The notes: generated from the sequence alone by a model not told the origin. A DNA stretch of 64,000 nt from Ashinkailepas kermadecensis (GCA_034440615.1 JAOTOM010004786.1:184501-248500); one strand, 5' to 3'. Positions 1 to 12,548 are shown, counted from the stretch's first letter. Translations and numbers: made by a program.

Positions 1-263
1 AAACCTGAGGGTCAGTGCCATGTCAGATCATTAATGAATGACTAGTAACTTTCCGAGAGCATACGGCTAGCAGGCATTCTGGAGGCTAAAGTACAGTCTA
101 TTGCGAAGTAAAACTGGCTAAATCATGGCTCACAGGGGCAATTTGACGTGCTGATTACACACCACACCACCTTAGTTTTGTGACCAAGGTCGGAAGCTTC
201 GGTAACGACCGGGTGACTGCAGATTGTGCCACCGATTTTGACCGATTTTACCTGACTTGGAAG

Positions 264-460
264 CAGAGGTGCAACCAAGGGGCTACTGCGGCGGCTCGGC
301 TCCCCTCAGCAACTAAAAATACACTAGATCATACAAGTAATTTTTATGTTTTCGGCACGCAACACCATACATTTTCGGCGAGCTTCTCGTGCCGAATTCG
401 GTCTCTGTTTCATATTTTTGGTTGTGTCTTCCTTAGAAGAAAGTCCTGGCTGCGCCCCTG
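264..460. mobile_element. hAT-type MITE, about 197 bp, with imperfect 8-bp target duplication
   Basis: The left end reads CAGAGGTGCAACCAAGG and the right end GGCTGCGCCCCTG, which pair as inverted repeats of the hAT pattern (CAGNGGNG). Flanking octamers are CTTGGAAG at 256-263 and CTCGGAAG at 461-468, a 7 of 8 match as expected of an aged 8-bp hAT target duplication. An internal stem around 385-410 has TTCGGC and GCCGAA arms. The copy at 36935-37122 shares ends, length and internal stem, so they look like one family. It has no coding capacity and would need a transposase in trans. Confidence 0.72.
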
Positions 461-859
461 CTCGGAAGGTTAACCAAGAGAGATAAACAAAAATGTTTCA
501 AGTAACTTTGAAAGTGCACCCATAGTCCTAAAAACGACTTAGGTGCACCGTACATTTATTCCCGCTCAAATATAGAGTTATGCGATATATTTTAGTGCCG
601 AACGCAAGAACAGCAAGGATGGAATTACATCGTGTTCTTTTCCACATCACCTAGAACGAACATTGGGTGGGGATTCAAATTGATGACCCTGCGCTGCGAG
701 GAGCGAAAAATTCTTTCGGAATTGTGAGGTTCCTGAAAGATAGAGAACCATGGTCCATTGTCTTCTCAATTCCCACTCTCATAAGTGTCAATCCATCCCT
801 AATTTTGGCCAATACCTGGATCTGGTGCATACTTATATCATCTCTATTTCTTACCGCCG
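461..859. other. No recognisable gene
   Basis: The stretch between the MITE and the CpG island shows no long convincing reading frame, repeat or splice structure. A modest open stretch around 675-863 has no recognised motif. Confidence 0.5.
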
Positions 860-1085
860 TCAATAGATGTCTCTGTCTCCGCCTGGGGGTCGCAGCGCTG
901 CTTTCGCGGCGTATCGCGTCACTGCACGCCGCCTTCGGCTCTCGCGGCGGCGGCGTCGTGCGCTACTTCCGCCAGTGTCGGCCCTTGCGCGGAGTGGGCG
1001 TGTGGGCGGGGCTGCGGAGAGCGCCGATCGTCTCATCACCATGTGACGACTGCCGCCGCCTGGCTGGCGCGTGACGAGTGCTCCG
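860..1085 (+). promoter_or_regulatory. CpG-rich probable promoter and 5' leader
   Basis: The stretch is strikingly rich in G, C and CpG compared with the DNA before 860. A GC-box (GTGGGCGGGGC) lies at about 1002-1012. It runs directly into the ATG at 1086, which sits in a good initiation context (CCGATGG). No TATA box is obvious, in keeping with a CpG-island promoter. A second GC-box-like run with an inverted CCAAT motif lies just downstream of the exon near 1418-1432. The transcription start is not defined by the sequence. Confidence 0.45.
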
Positions 1086-1387
1086 ATGGCCGCCGGGCAC
1101 AGCCGAGGAGTCGACGACCGGCTGCGCCAGGCGACGACAGAGGCGCGCGACAGCTTCTACGTGGAGCTGGACAAGGGCATCGATTCCGACCTGGAGGAGA
1201 TCCTGCCTGAGGCGGACCAACCTGTCGGCGCCGGTGACGCGCACAGTGGAGCGTTCGTGCACGTGGAGGCCCAGGTGGTGACGCCTCTCGGGAACGGCGT
1301 GGACACACCGTCGAGCGAGGCATCCAGCGGCGAGGGACGTCCGCCGGTCGGAGAGTGGCGGCCCGCTGGTGGCCTGCAGGGCGACGG
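1086..1387 (+). CDS. Probable first coding exon of an unrecognised gene
   Basis: An ATG at 1086 opens a GC-rich frame of 100 codons plus two bases that ends at a strong splice donor (GTGAGTG, from 1388). The predicted N-terminus begins MAAGHSRGVDDRLRQATTEA. It has an acidic helical-looking stretch (ELDKGIDSDLEEILPEAD, about residues 31-48) followed by a Gly/Pro/Ser-rich low-complexity tail. Codon third positions are mostly G or C, unlike the surrounding intron. No domain, signal peptide or membrane segment is evident and I do not recognise the family. The exon leaves phase 2, so its partner must supply one base. It may belong to the same gene as later + strand exon candidates, but direct joining to any of them is not shown by phase. 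Confidence 0.55.
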
Positions 1388-2279
1388 GTGAGTGTTGATT
1401 GGTCACTTCCGATGACCATTGGGCGGGGCGGGGTCGCTGCTCACGGAACAGCGGCGCCGCTGCACAGCCGCCATGCGTGGGCTCTCGGTGGGCCCAGGGT
1501 CCAGGGGCAACGGTGCTTCCGAGGTGATTCGGTTGTAGGACGACCAGGTGTCTGTCATTGTCTTCAATTCAAGATACGTTCTGTGGAACCAATGTTGGTT
1601 CAGACCCATTTCTTCATAGTTCCCAATCCTGCGCATTTTCGAAATTCTTGTCAACCTCGGTTCAATGGTTCGTTCCTCTGTTGTTGGGCCTCGTGTGACA
1701 TACCGCTGCTGGGCAGTGCCTTCCGCCGTGTACGCTAGGGCTATTATGAATATAATCCCAATTTCATGCAATGAACTGGTACCTATGAAACAAAACTATG
1801 TGAAAATAGACCGAACATTTCGCCAATGGGGCGATGGGGCCAATAGGACTTCTTCGGCTGCTGTCATGACAGAGTATAAAGCACGCACAATGAAAGGGAT
1901 TACTACGCATACGCATAAGCGTCGCTACGGTGGGGTGGGGGTGGGGGGGGGGGGGCACATGTCTCCTGAGACTTCGTGAAAATTTGCGGTACTCCTATAG
2001 CGTTGCAAGGGAAAATCGCCCTAAAAACCTTCTCGTCGATCCATACATAAAACCTGTGGACACGCTCATGTGTGTACCAACTAGTACATAGCTAGGAAAA
2101 CTCTACGTGCAAAATTGCTACAATCACCAAGAAGCAAAAGCGCTACGTTAATAACACCAGCACGTGCACCAGCACATATGTGTCATACACTCAATTTAGA
2201 CACGAAATGGCGATGTAACTCGGGAAGTTTGTGCGGAAGAGGGAAATGAACCTGGCTTCTGGACAAGTGAGTGTCCAAG
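1388..2279 (+). other. Probable intron, no gene seen
   Basis: Follows the donor at 1388. It contains a short perfect palindrome (GAACCAATGTTGGTTC, 1586-1601) and a G-homopolymer run near 1940-1953. Nothing else is identifiable. Confidence 0.4.
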
Positions 2280-2280
2280 A

Positions 2281-2432
2281 GTGTCAGAGCCAACCCCGAG
2301 CGCTCATGTCAGAGCCGGCTCTGGGCGCCCGTGTCAGAGCCGGCTCTGGGCGCCCGTGTCGGAACCTGCCCTGGGCGCCCGTGTCAGAGCCGGCTCTGGG
2401 CGCCCGTGTCAGAGCCGGCTCTGGGCTCTGGG
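2281..2432. repeat. 25-bp minisatellite, about 5-6 copies
   Basis: A tandem unit of 25 bp contains the palindromic core AGAGCCGGCTCT followed by GGGCGCCC. Copies differ at a few positions, and the first (2281-2305) is diverged. Confidence 0.85.
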
Positions 2433-2557
2433 GCCGGTGTCGCTGCAGACCGTGCCGACGTACCCTCTACGTCAGCTCCTCGTGCATGCTGCTCCCACGC
2501 AGATGCGGGGCGCCATTATGCGGCGGTAATGGTTGTAGTTGTGGCTGTGGCGGCCGC

Positions 2558-2592
2558 AGCGGCGACTGGCGACTGGCGACTGGCGACCCGGC
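2558..2592. repeat. Short GGCGACT tandem repeat
   Basis: Three to four copies of a decamer-like unit (GGCGACTGGC) in a GC-rich stretch. Confidence 0.6.
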
Positions 2593-2845
2593 GACTCCCA
2601 CGGCAGGTCGCCGGTCGCCGCTGCCCGGCTCCGTCGCGGCACGCCGAGCCGGCTTCCGGCTTGTCGGCGGCGAAAGGGCCAAAACGGTGGGGCGGCACCG
2701 CCACGCCGACCGCCTCTCTGATTGTCATGCTAACGTATGACTCCACGACGTCCCACGGCGGCAGGTGATCTGGCGTCGGCGACGCTGACAGGCCAGGCCT
2801 TCTGCTGACCTTTGACGGCACTTGCGAACACGTGAGGCGACTACC

Positions 2846-4321
2846 CACGACTGAACTGGGAGTGTCGCACACCTCGAGGGGCACGACTGAACTGGGAGTG
2901 TCGCACACCTGGAGGGGCACGACTGAACTGGGAGTGTCGCACACCTGGAGGGGCACGACTGGACTGGGAGTGTCGCACACCTGGAGGGGCACGACTGGAA
3001 CTGGGAGTGTCGCACACCTCGAGGGGCACGACTGAACTGGGAGTGTCGCACACCTGGAGGGGCACGACTGAACTGGGAGTGTCGCACACCTGGAGGGGCA
3101 CGACTGAACTGGGAGTGTCGCACACCTGGAGGGGCACGACTGAACTGGGAGTGTCGCACACCTGGAGGGGCACGACTGGACTGGGAGTGTCGCACACCTG
3201 GAGGGGCACGACTGAACTGGGAGTGTCGCACACCTGGAGGGGCACGACTGAACTGGGAGTGTCGCACACCTGGAGGGGCACGACTGAACTGGGAGTGTCG
3301 CACACCTGGAGAAGCACGACTGAACTGGGAGTGTCGCACACCTGGAGAAGCACGACTGAACTGGGAGTGTCGCACACCTGGAGGGGCACGACTGAACTGG
3401 GAGTGTCGCACACCTGGAGGAGCACGACTGAACTGGGAGTGTCGCACACCTGGAGGGGCACGACTGAACTGGGAGTGTCGCACACCTGGAGGGGCACGAC
3501 TGAACTGGGAGTGTCGCACACCTGGAGGGGCACGACTGAACTGGGAGTGTCGCACACCTGGAGAAGCACGACTGAACTGGGAGTGTCGCACACCTGGAGG
3601 GGCACGACTGAACTGGGAGTGTCGCACACCTCGAGGGGCACGACTGAACTGGGAGTGTCGCACACCTCGAGGTGCACGACTGGACTGGGAGTGTCGCACA
3701 CCTGGAGGGGCACGACTGGACTGGGAGTGTCGCACACCTGGAGGGGCACGACTGAACTGGGAGTGTCGCACACCTGGAGGGGCACGACTGAACTGGGAGT
3801 GTCGCACACCTCGAGGGGCACGACTGAACTGGGAGTGTCGCACACCTCGAGGGGCACGACTGAACTGGGAGTGTCGCACACCTGGAGGGGCACGACTGAA
3901 CTGGGAGTGTCGCACACCTGGAGGGGCACGACTGAACTGGGAGTGTCGCACACCTGGAGGGGCACGACTGAACTGGGAGTGTCTCACACCTCGAGGTGCA
4001 CGACTGGACTGGGAGTGTCGCACACCTGGAGGGGCACGACTGGACTGGGAGTGTCGCACACCTCGAGGTGCACGACTGGACTGGGAGTGTCGCACACCTC
4101 GAGGGGCACGACTGAACTGGGAGTGTCGCACACCTGGAGGGGCACGACTGGACTGGGAGTGTCGCACACCTCGAGGGGCACGACTGAACTGGGAGTGTCG
4201 CACACCTGGAGGGGCACGACTGAACTGGGAGTGTCGCACACCTGGAGGGGCACGACTGGACTGGGAGTGTCGCACACCTCGAGGGGCACGACTGAACTGG
4301 GAGTGTCGCACACCTGGAGGG
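2846..4321. repeat. 36-bp minisatellite, about 41 copies
   Basis: The unit is 36 bp (CACGACTGAACTGGGAGTGT followed by CGCACACCTGGAGGGG) repeated with very little length variation. One copy near 2996 has a single-base insertion. Variants are point changes (GAAC or GGAC; TGGA or TCGA; GGGG, GAAG or GGTG). Because 36 is a multiple of three and the unit lacks stops in several frames, long open frames exist on both strands with a 12-residue period (TTELGVSHTWRG on +). These are a consequence of the repeat and not evidence of a gene. Confidence 0.95.
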
Positions 4322-4329
4322 GTGGTATC

Positions 4330-5068
4330 AACTCGTGCGGGCACAAATCGTACACACATGTTACGTACATACATTGTCACACACATCGTACATACGCATC
4401 GTACACACACACATAGTGCACACAAATCGTGCACACAAATCGTACACACAAATCGTACACATACATCGTACACACGCACACCGTACACCCACACATCGTA
4501 CACACACATCGTACACACAAATCGTACACACGCATCGTACACACACATCGTACACACACACATCGTACACACACATCGTACACACACACATCGTACACAC
4601 ACACATCGTACACACGCACATCGTACACCCACACATCGTACACACACATCGTACACACACATCGTACACACACATCGTACACACACACATCGTACACACA
4701 CATCGTACACACACATCGTACACACACATCGTACACACACATCGTACACACACATCGTACACACACATCGTACACACACATCGTACACACACATCGTACA
4801 CACACATCGTACACACACATCGTACACACACATCGTACACACACATCGTACACACACATCGTACACACACATCGTACACACACATCGTACACACAAGCAT
4901 CGTACACACACATCGTGCACACACATCGTACACACACATCGTACATGCACATCGTACACACACATCATCGTACATACACATCGTACACACGCACATCGTA
5001 CACACCATCGTAGGTACACACACATCGTAGGTACACACACATCGTAGGTACACACACATCGTACTCGC
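4330..5068. repeat. 13-bp CATCGTACACACA satellite
   Basis: About 55 copies of a 13-bp unit (CATCGTACACACA) with occasional 11-bp and 15-bp variants. The central part (about 4630-4890) is nearly perfect and the edges are more diverged. The last copies change to CATCGTAGGTACACACA. It abuts the 36-bp array with almost no spacer. Confidence 0.95.
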
Positions 5069-7160
5069 ACATATCGGTGACTGGATGACTGCTCAGCTGT
5101 CCGTTCGACGAACGACCGGCAGTGCGAATCCCGTTCGTAAAGCAAAGCTTAGTGCATGTCTAGTGTGTCCTTCAAGGTAGTCCTCCACGGGGACATGTTT
5201 GCGTTCGCATTCAATAAACTAAGTGCATTGGCAGTGCAAATTGCATCACATAAAGCATCCTATTAATTTAAATCAGAGTTATATTGATCCGCCTGATCCT
5301 TTCTTGGCGGAAGAAGCACATTAGATGGTTATGAATAATTATGAATACGCAATCAGTGGGAGTTTGACTAACTCGCGCGCAGATCATCCATGCTTTGGGA
5401 AACAGGGACACGACGAACAGATTGGGTGAGGTGAAGCTAAAAAGGAAGAATTGAAACAAACGAAAAAAGCATATGCTGCATGCAGTTTTATTTGATACCT
5501 AGGAGAACCAGATATTCAAAAGCCTCTGTGGGGACGGCGGAAGTATGTCAGTGTTAAAATAGATTATTTCCATTCAACGTTCATCTGCTAATCGCGAAAG
5601 TTCGCGAAAATTGAGAAAGGCTTCGTGCGCTCTACCCATAAGCCCACTGTTCTGTGATAGCTAGCCGAACAAAAGTTGTATTTGCATCAAGGAGTTAAAC
5701 ATTTCGTGACATGACCGTTTGTCACCTACTGAGTTTTCCACTCAGGAATACCGACGGTGGTAGGATGAAAAGGGAAATAACTCATGTAATGATCGTAACA
5801 ACTTCTAAACCTATAATTTGCTGTTCAGCAAAGCATCTATGTCGAGAGATCTTGCAGCGTTTTTGCCCCTCTCTAGCGTGCGATTATGGATGCGATTGCC
5901 ATGATCGATTGCATTGAAGTGCACTGCTCTTGCGCTGTTGAAAGAATGAAAATTCACCTATTTTAGTGGATGCTAGTTTAGCTTTTGCAATGCTGGTGTG
6001 TGGAATTTTTCTCCAATCTACAATGTCACGTGCCAGCCAAACCAGATTCAGCTCAGTTGATGGTGTGTGGCTCAGCTGATGAATGTCATTCCGAAGGGTG
6101 CCTTTTGGGCATCGAGCTGTTGCTATTACGCACATTTAATGTTAACACGGAACTGTTGGCGGATGCCGACAGCAGTTTAAGGCCTCTCCAGTCCGGTTGT
6201 CTACGATCCGTAATGTATTTCACCATCCTCTTATAATTTTTTACTAAGCGACATGAACTGCTGATTGGCTATCCGCTTTATCGCTGCTTGAAAGCGATAG
6301 GTGGCAAACATATGGCGCGAGCTAGGAGGGGATTCCTCTCGGCGACAGACGTTGTGTGTCGCATCGCATCGCATCGTCGCATCGCCATAATTCATCGCAG
6401 AAAGATATTTGTTCACGATAACCTTGCGACTATGGCATGCTTGTTTTCTATCAGCTTCTAACTTTGGGCCAGGTCTACATGATCCAACCAAACAACAATC
6501 TTACTACCCATTCCTTAGTCACAGCCTATAACCTAAAGACCAAAGACGTAGACCAAACCTAACCTAAAGACCAAAGACCAAAGACGTACGCGATACATGA
6601 CGTCAGATACGGACGTGATCATCGCAGCGAATGCTCGGCCAGCATCCGAATGCCGCCGCAGAGCCGGCACCAGCTGGGGGTCGCGACTGTCTGCCCCAGG
6701 TGCAAGGGCGCGCTCAGGCGCCCGCCATGGGAGGGCCGACGCAATTTTCTGAAGTACGCGTGTTCTGTTGGCTCAACAGCTGCGTCTCAACTCCCAAGAC
6801 TCACCAATTTTGAATGCTACCGGCTTAGAGGGAAGCTTTAGGTCACATCATTTCGCATAAAATTATGCTTGTCAATAACTTATGGAACCTGCTCAACTAT
6901 GAATGTTGATAAATTTTGCCAATATTATCTTACTAGGCCTCCATCAAAACAATGGCAGCAGCGGATCTTTATTGATGAGTGGTTGGAGATGCTCGAGCAC
7001 CCCGCTTTTTTAAGCACGGCGAACTTCCTGGATCACATCAGCGATCTTTTCACTCAGCACCCGCAGATGTTAATTATCAGTCATGTGTGCATGTAGGCAT
7101 TTATTTTGGCCAGTCCACGCAAGCATGGCTCTTTGTATGGCACGTCGCAGAGGTCATGAC
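5069..7160. other. No recognisable gene
   Basis: Mixed-composition DNA. Small features only: an AATAAA hexamer near 5213, a CGCATCGCATCG simple repeat near 6360-6385, and an AGACCAAAGACGTA repeat at about 6535-6590 that includes CCTAACCTAA. An open + stretch at about 6869-7096 encodes a tryptophan-rich, amphipathic-looking peptide (EWLEMLEHPAFLSTANFLDH) of unknown origin, possibly a transposon remnant. Confidence 0.4.
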
Positions 7161-7937
7161 CATGAGTCGGTTATGATGTGGTGACGTGCCGCGCCACTGT
7201 CATTTGCCATGAGTTGGTAATGATGCGGTGACGTGCCGCGCCACTGTTATTTTCCATGAGTTGGTAATGATGTGGTGATGTGCCGCGCCACTGTCATTTG
7301 GCATGAGTTGGTAATGATGTGGTGACGTGCCGCGCCACTGTCATTTTCCATGAGTCGGTAATGATGTGGTGACCTGACCGCCACTGTCATTTGCCTTGAG
7401 TTGGTCATGATGTGGTGACCTGACCGCCACTGCCATTTGCCATAGGTTGGTAATGATGTGGTGACCTGACCGCCACTGTCATTTGCCATGAGTTGGTAAT
7501 GATGTGGTGACGTGCCGCGCCACTGTCATTTGGCATGAGTTGGTAATGATGTGGTGACGTGCCGCGCCACTGTCATTTTCCATGAGTCGGTAATGATGTG
7601 GTGACCTGACCGCCACTGTCATTTGCCTTGAGTTGGTCATGATGTGGTGACCTGACCGCCACTGTCATTTGCCATGGGTTGGTAATGATGTGGTGACCTG
7701 ACCGCCACTGTCATTTGCCATGAGTTGGTAATGATGTGGTGACCTGACCGCCACTGTCATTTGCCTTGAGTTGGTCATGATGTGGTGACCTGACCGCCAC
7801 TGTCATTTGCCATGGGTTGGTAATGATGTGGTGACCTGACCGCCACTGTCATTTGCCATGGGTTGGTAATGATGTGGTGACCTGACCGCCACTGTCATTT
7901 GCCATGAGTTGGTAATGATGTGGTGACCTGACCGATA
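7161..7937. repeat. 46/47-bp minisatellite, about 17 copies, with 232-bp higher-order period
   Basis: The unit begins CCATGAGTTGGTAATGATGT and ends CACTGTCATTTG. It occurs in two versions: a 47-bp form with GACGTGCCGCGCCACTG and a 46-bp form with GACCTGACCGCCACTG. The marked variant order starting at GCATGAG (7301) recurs at 7533, a spacing of 232 bp or five units, showing block duplication of several units at once. Confidence 0.93.
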
Positions 7938-8039
7938 CTGTCGTGGTCCGGAGTTCACAATTGGTGACCAACTAGCCGCAATACACACCGTCTCCACACG
8001 TCGAAAGGCCGCGGCACGTGTCTTTAGTCATGGTGACGC

Positions 8040-8760
8040 CGGGCACACGGATCACCGGACACACGGGGTCACTGGACACCCGGGATCACCGGACACAGGG
8101 GGACACCGGACACACGGGGTCGCCGGACACACGGAGTCACCGAACACACGGGGACACCGAACACACGGGGTCACCGAACACACGGCGTCACCGGACACAC
8201 GGGGTCACCGGACACACGGGGACACCGAACACACGGGGTCACCGGACACACGGAGTCACCGGACACACGGGGTCACCGAACGCACGGGGTCACCGGACAC
8301 ACGGGATCACCGGACACACGGGGTCACCGAACACACGGGGTCACCGAACACACGGGGTCGTCGGACACCCGGGGTCGCCGGACACTCGGGGCCTCCGGAC
8401 ACACGGGGTCGCCGGACACACGGAGTCACCGAACACACGGGGACACCGAACACACGGGGTCACCGAACACACGGCGTCACCGGACACACGGGGTCACCGA
8501 ACGCACGGGATCACCGGACACTTGGGGTCACCGGACACACGGGGTCACCGGACACACGGGGACACCGGACACACGGGGTCGCCGGACACACTGGGTCACC
8601 GAACGCACGGGATCACCGGACACACGGGGTCGCCGGACACACTGGGTCACCGAACGCACGGGATCACCGGACACTTGGGGACACTGGACACACGGGATCA
8701 CCGGACACACGGGATCACCGGACACGTGGCGACAGCGGACACTCTGGGTCACCGAAAATA
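8040..8760. repeat. 17-bp minisatellite, about 42 copies, with 289-bp higher-order period
   Basis: The unit is close to GGACACACGGGGTCACC (17 bp). A run of variants beginning ACGGAGTCAC at 8131 recurs at 8420, a spacing of 289 bp or 17 units. The + strand open frame across the array has a 17-residue period because 3 x 17 = 51 bp, and it is not taken as a gene. Confidence 0.93.
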
Positions 8761-8837
8761 CACAGACGGCGGGGCTGCCGCTCGCTCTCGCCGGCCCTCC
8801 GTGTGACCCCAGCGGGGTGACCACCTGAGCGGGTCCG

Positions 8838-8885
8838 TGACCGGCCCCACCACGTGACCGGCCCCACCACGTGACCGGCCCCAGC
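8838..8885. repeat. 19-bp repeat with CACGTG palindrome
   Basis: Two to three copies of a unit containing CCGGCCCCACCACGTGA. Each carries a CACGTG hexamer. Confidence 0.7.
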
Positions 8886-8954
8886 CCCCTGGCCGTGTCG
8901 ATGTGCGGCCGTCCCACTGACTGGCTGCAGGCTGGACTGGCCGATCGCTGTGAG

Positions 8955-9095
8955 ACGTGCAGCACGTGTCAGCGGCGGGTGCAGCACGTGCTGGGCGGCT
9001 CCCAGCACGTGCTGCGCGGCTCTCGACAGGTGCTGCACCCGTGCTGCACCCGTGCTGCACACGTGCTGCACACGTGCTGCACCCGTGCTGCATCG
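8955..9095. repeat. Degenerate GCACGTGCTGC repeat cluster
   Basis: A series of short imperfect repeats built on GCAGCACGTGCTG and ACCCGTGCTGC (about 11 bp). Several copies are self-complementary, so the tract can form hairpins. Confidence 0.75.
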
Positions 9096-9099
9096 CCCG

Positions 9100-10710
9100 A
9101 GCAGCCGTCGGCGGCCGGTCCGCTGACAGTCCGCGACAAATGCGGCTCAGCCCAGTCGGCCGGAAAACCAGTTCGGCATTTCGTTGGCAGGTGACGCGCC
9201 ACCATTTTTGTGTGATGTTAATTGAGCCACCTGTTTGCAAGTGTGATGGGTGTGAGTATAATGCGTGTAGGACAAGCCTGTTGTAACGGTATCGATACGG
9301 GAGGGGGAGCGCCGGCTATGGTGGTCACTCAGCAACAGCATAGATGCCGTAGGTGCATAATACAGTGGAAGGTCCGAGGAAGCTGTCCTGGGCTAGTCGA
9401 ATGCAACTGCATGCAAAGGCTTTCACTCATTTTTGCTTGATTAGTCACGCAATAGTAATTGAGGATTTTCCCATTGAGCGATCCACGAATCGTGTCACTG
9501 TGTTAGCTGGCACCATGAGCTGGGCTCCTTCAAAGTCATCAAGGATCAGGCATCAGGCCGACGTGGAAACTAAGCTTGCGATATCTCAATTATCAATCTT
9601 TAAATGGTCTACTTATCTTGCAGTAGCTGAAAATCTGCTCCAAACGATTGAAATGACGGAAGCCTAGGAATGACATTTATAGTCGTCGTTATCTTCGCCA
9701 GTGCCTAAAAATTGAAACTAGCTGTGAAAGCTTTGCCCTGAAACGGTATACTTCTTGGCGTTGGCAGAAAGTGGCGTTCAAACGACGCAACTGAGAAAGG
9801 GTGCTTTGAGCTTACCCTAAGTAACGCACTTGACAGACTAACTAACCCATGATATTTGAAAATACATTTGTGTACCGCTCCCGGCGACACGTTCAGGAGT
9901 GTAGCTTATTAGGCATATCATCACCAAAGCAGTGTCTGTCTGGATTTTTTTGCTGGTGTGTGTCCACCGAGAGCAGTCTTTGGAGACGCGTAGGTCGGAA
10001 CTCGCTACTCCCACATCGCTTCCGCCAGAGGGCATGTCGGGTCATCTGAACACTCGGCCACACATACACCAAAGCATGTTAACGTTTATGTCAGTTACAA
10101 CTAAGCATGGAGATATTTTGGTGACATCATTCTCGTGACGCCACTGTCCGTGTCGTACCCACAGAAGCACACCATCTGCGAAACTCTGACACAAACCCTG
10201 CGAATCAGTTTGATGTGAATCTTTTTTTCTGCGATAGCAGTTGGTGCTTGTTGGCTCGTTCCCATCTCACTTATGGAGTGTATCTCAGCTTTTCCCTCAC
10301 GAAAGCAGAGCATGCAGCACACACTACCCATTGTTTTGTCTTTATCCTCCCACGTTCACTCATTTATCCGAGGAGGCACCCGACTCATTGGGAATTCCTG
10401 CAGGTGGAACAATTATTATATGATATCTGCAAGTCGTCCATGTTGATTTCCCAAAACGGTGATACCTAAAAAAAACGAGGAAAACAGTATTTCCCTAGAG
10501 CCTATAGCCTGTTTCAGATCTGTTCACATGACACAGCAGGATAGCAACAATAACCATCGTTCACTTGGCACTCTTTTCTCACTACCAGTGTACACCTATT
10601 CACTCTCGTCTGGACAGTGCGAAAATAACACTGGCGGCCCAACAAAAACGATGTGCTGCGAGCAGCGTGCTTCTTCTCTGTCAAAACACGCCCATGGGGT
10701 GCACCTGATG
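9100..10710. other. No recognisable gene
   Basis: Ordinary-composition sequence with no convincing exon, transposon end or RNA gene. Confidence 0.45.
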
Positions 10711-10713
10711 CGA

Positions 10714-11120
10714 GTTGTCGCACCACGAGCTGCCTGTCTCGGAGAGTAGCACCACGAGCTGCTGTCCCGGAGAGTAGCACCACGAGCTGCTGTGCCGGAG
10801 AGTAGCACCACGAGTTGCCTGTCCCGGAGAGTAGCACCACGAGCTGCTGTGCCGGAGAGAAGCACCACGAGCTGCTGTGCCGGAGAGTAGCACCACGAGC
10901 TGCTGTCCCGGAGAGTAGCACCACGAGCTGCCTGTCCCGGAGAGTAGCACCACGAGCTGCTGTCCCGGAGAGTAGCACCACGAGCTGCTGTCCCGGAGAG
11001 TAGCACCACGAGCTGCTGTCCCGGAGAGTAGCACCACGAGCTGCTGTGCCGGAGAGTAGCACCACGAGCTGCTGTCCCGGAGAGTCGCACCACGAGCTGC
11101 CTGTCCCGGGGAGTCGCACC
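10714..11120. repeat. 28-bp minisatellite, about 14 copies
   Basis: The unit is 28 bp (AGTAGCACCACGAGCTGCTG then TCCCGGAG), alternating with 29-bp copies carrying an extra C (GCTGCCTG). Variants swap TCCCGG for TGCCGG. The open frames across it are by-products of the repeat. Confidence 0.93.
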
Positions 11121-12548
11121 GCGAACTGCTGTCTTGGAAACATAGCTATCTCGAAATAATGTTAAGCATTGTTTTATCTGCTTTGTATCATGTGCTATGT
11201 GTCTCTGTTTTCCCCGCTATGCATCAAGTCCGATCACCGTGACGTCATTTGGTGAACTCAATTTGCCGGCTCGTATATCGGTGAACGAAGGTACCGATGC
11301 AAACATGGATAAATAATGAAACCGAGAATAACGGGCTTATATAGTGGCCGACTGACCGCCAAAGCCTGCGGAGAACGGACAGTGCTGGTCCAGTGTCATC
11401 ATCAGCGATTCAGCATGGCCAAAGCCGCTTAGATACACGACAATGACATTTATGTGGCTGGCCAGCTCTGATTCTCCGGAATATTCCAGCCGTTCAGGAG
11501 CTGCCGCCATGGCATGAATCGTCTGATTAGGTTTGCAATACACGACGCGTGCCCAATTAAGCCAAAAACAAAGTTGCGAGTTGAATAATGATCCCAGGCA
11601 TGTCCCGAGACAGTGGTGGCAAAATGTACCTACTCGAGTGGTCAGTAGAGACAGATTGCTGCCATTTAGTCAACCAGAGTTTTGTTTCTGTTTTATCGCG
11701 TTTGAGAGTATTTTAAGCTTTGGCTGAGCATATTCTGTGTGAGGATAGCCAGGCTGACGAAGATCCCAGGGGGGACAGAAGGCACCAATGAAAGCAACGT
11801 TAACTGGTCGTTCAATTAAAGAAGTTATTTTCAGGAATTACCTCCAGGAGGCCACAATTGAGCACCGGTAAAGTCTAGCGCCGGGAACAAGTTGCTCAGA
11901 CCAGCGAGTTGTCAGTCGTACTCACAAGACACGCACACGGTGCCGAGGCTACACGGTACATGTGTTGTCAGTTCAAGAGTGAGAACAGTCGGGCATCGCG
12001 GTGGTGACACGATCTGGGGGATGGTTCTGTACAGCCATGGGCTCCGCCACGGTAAACTGACTGAGGGAGGTATTCACGGGTTTGAGTGCATTATTTCCAT
12101 GCAACACCCGACGTGATGCTGAACTTTACAAACAAACAAAAACCCGGGATCCTCCCCTCAACCTCAGTAGCCATGGCCGAGTACACGCAAACAGCTCGAC
12201 AATGAACTGATCGCCTTGCCAGTTGTTTTACTGTTGGTTCACGCAGTTTGTTTTACTTGGCTTGCGTCTTCCTATTGGTCGCATCAGCCAGCAGCAGCTA
12301 TGTCGTATTCTGATATTGGTGGAGAATGTAATGCTGCACGCGTTGCAGCTCCAACACGAACTTCCACTGGGACTCATCAGCAGGCTTTCTCACAATGTAC
12401 GTTGTTTTGCATTCACGGCAACATCCAAATTTATCTCAATTCTGGATAATAAAGGTAGTTTGCGATAGAGCATAACACCGATTGAAGTTTTCAAATTCGC
12501 TCCAATCCGTATCTGCATTAGCCAATCCAATCTGTATCAGTACCAGAT

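Noticed and set aside
2846..4321. Regularly spaced repeats considered as a CRISPR array.
   Set aside because: Units are directly adjacent with no unique spacers, and there are no cas genes; the surroundings are clearly eukaryotic.
3007..4416. A 469-codon + frame with a 12-residue period (TTELGVSHTWRG).
   Set aside because: Same array read in another frame; several frames on both strands are equally open.
2725..5145. An 806-codon open frame on the minus strand (RAPPGVRHSQFS and CVRCVCTMCVYD periods).
   Set aside because: It lies wholly over the 36-bp and 13-bp arrays; the units lack stops. No unique coding flank, splice site or protein-like composition.
8018..8806. A 262-codon + frame rich in GHTGSPDTR.
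   Set aside because: By-product of the 17-bp minisatellite.
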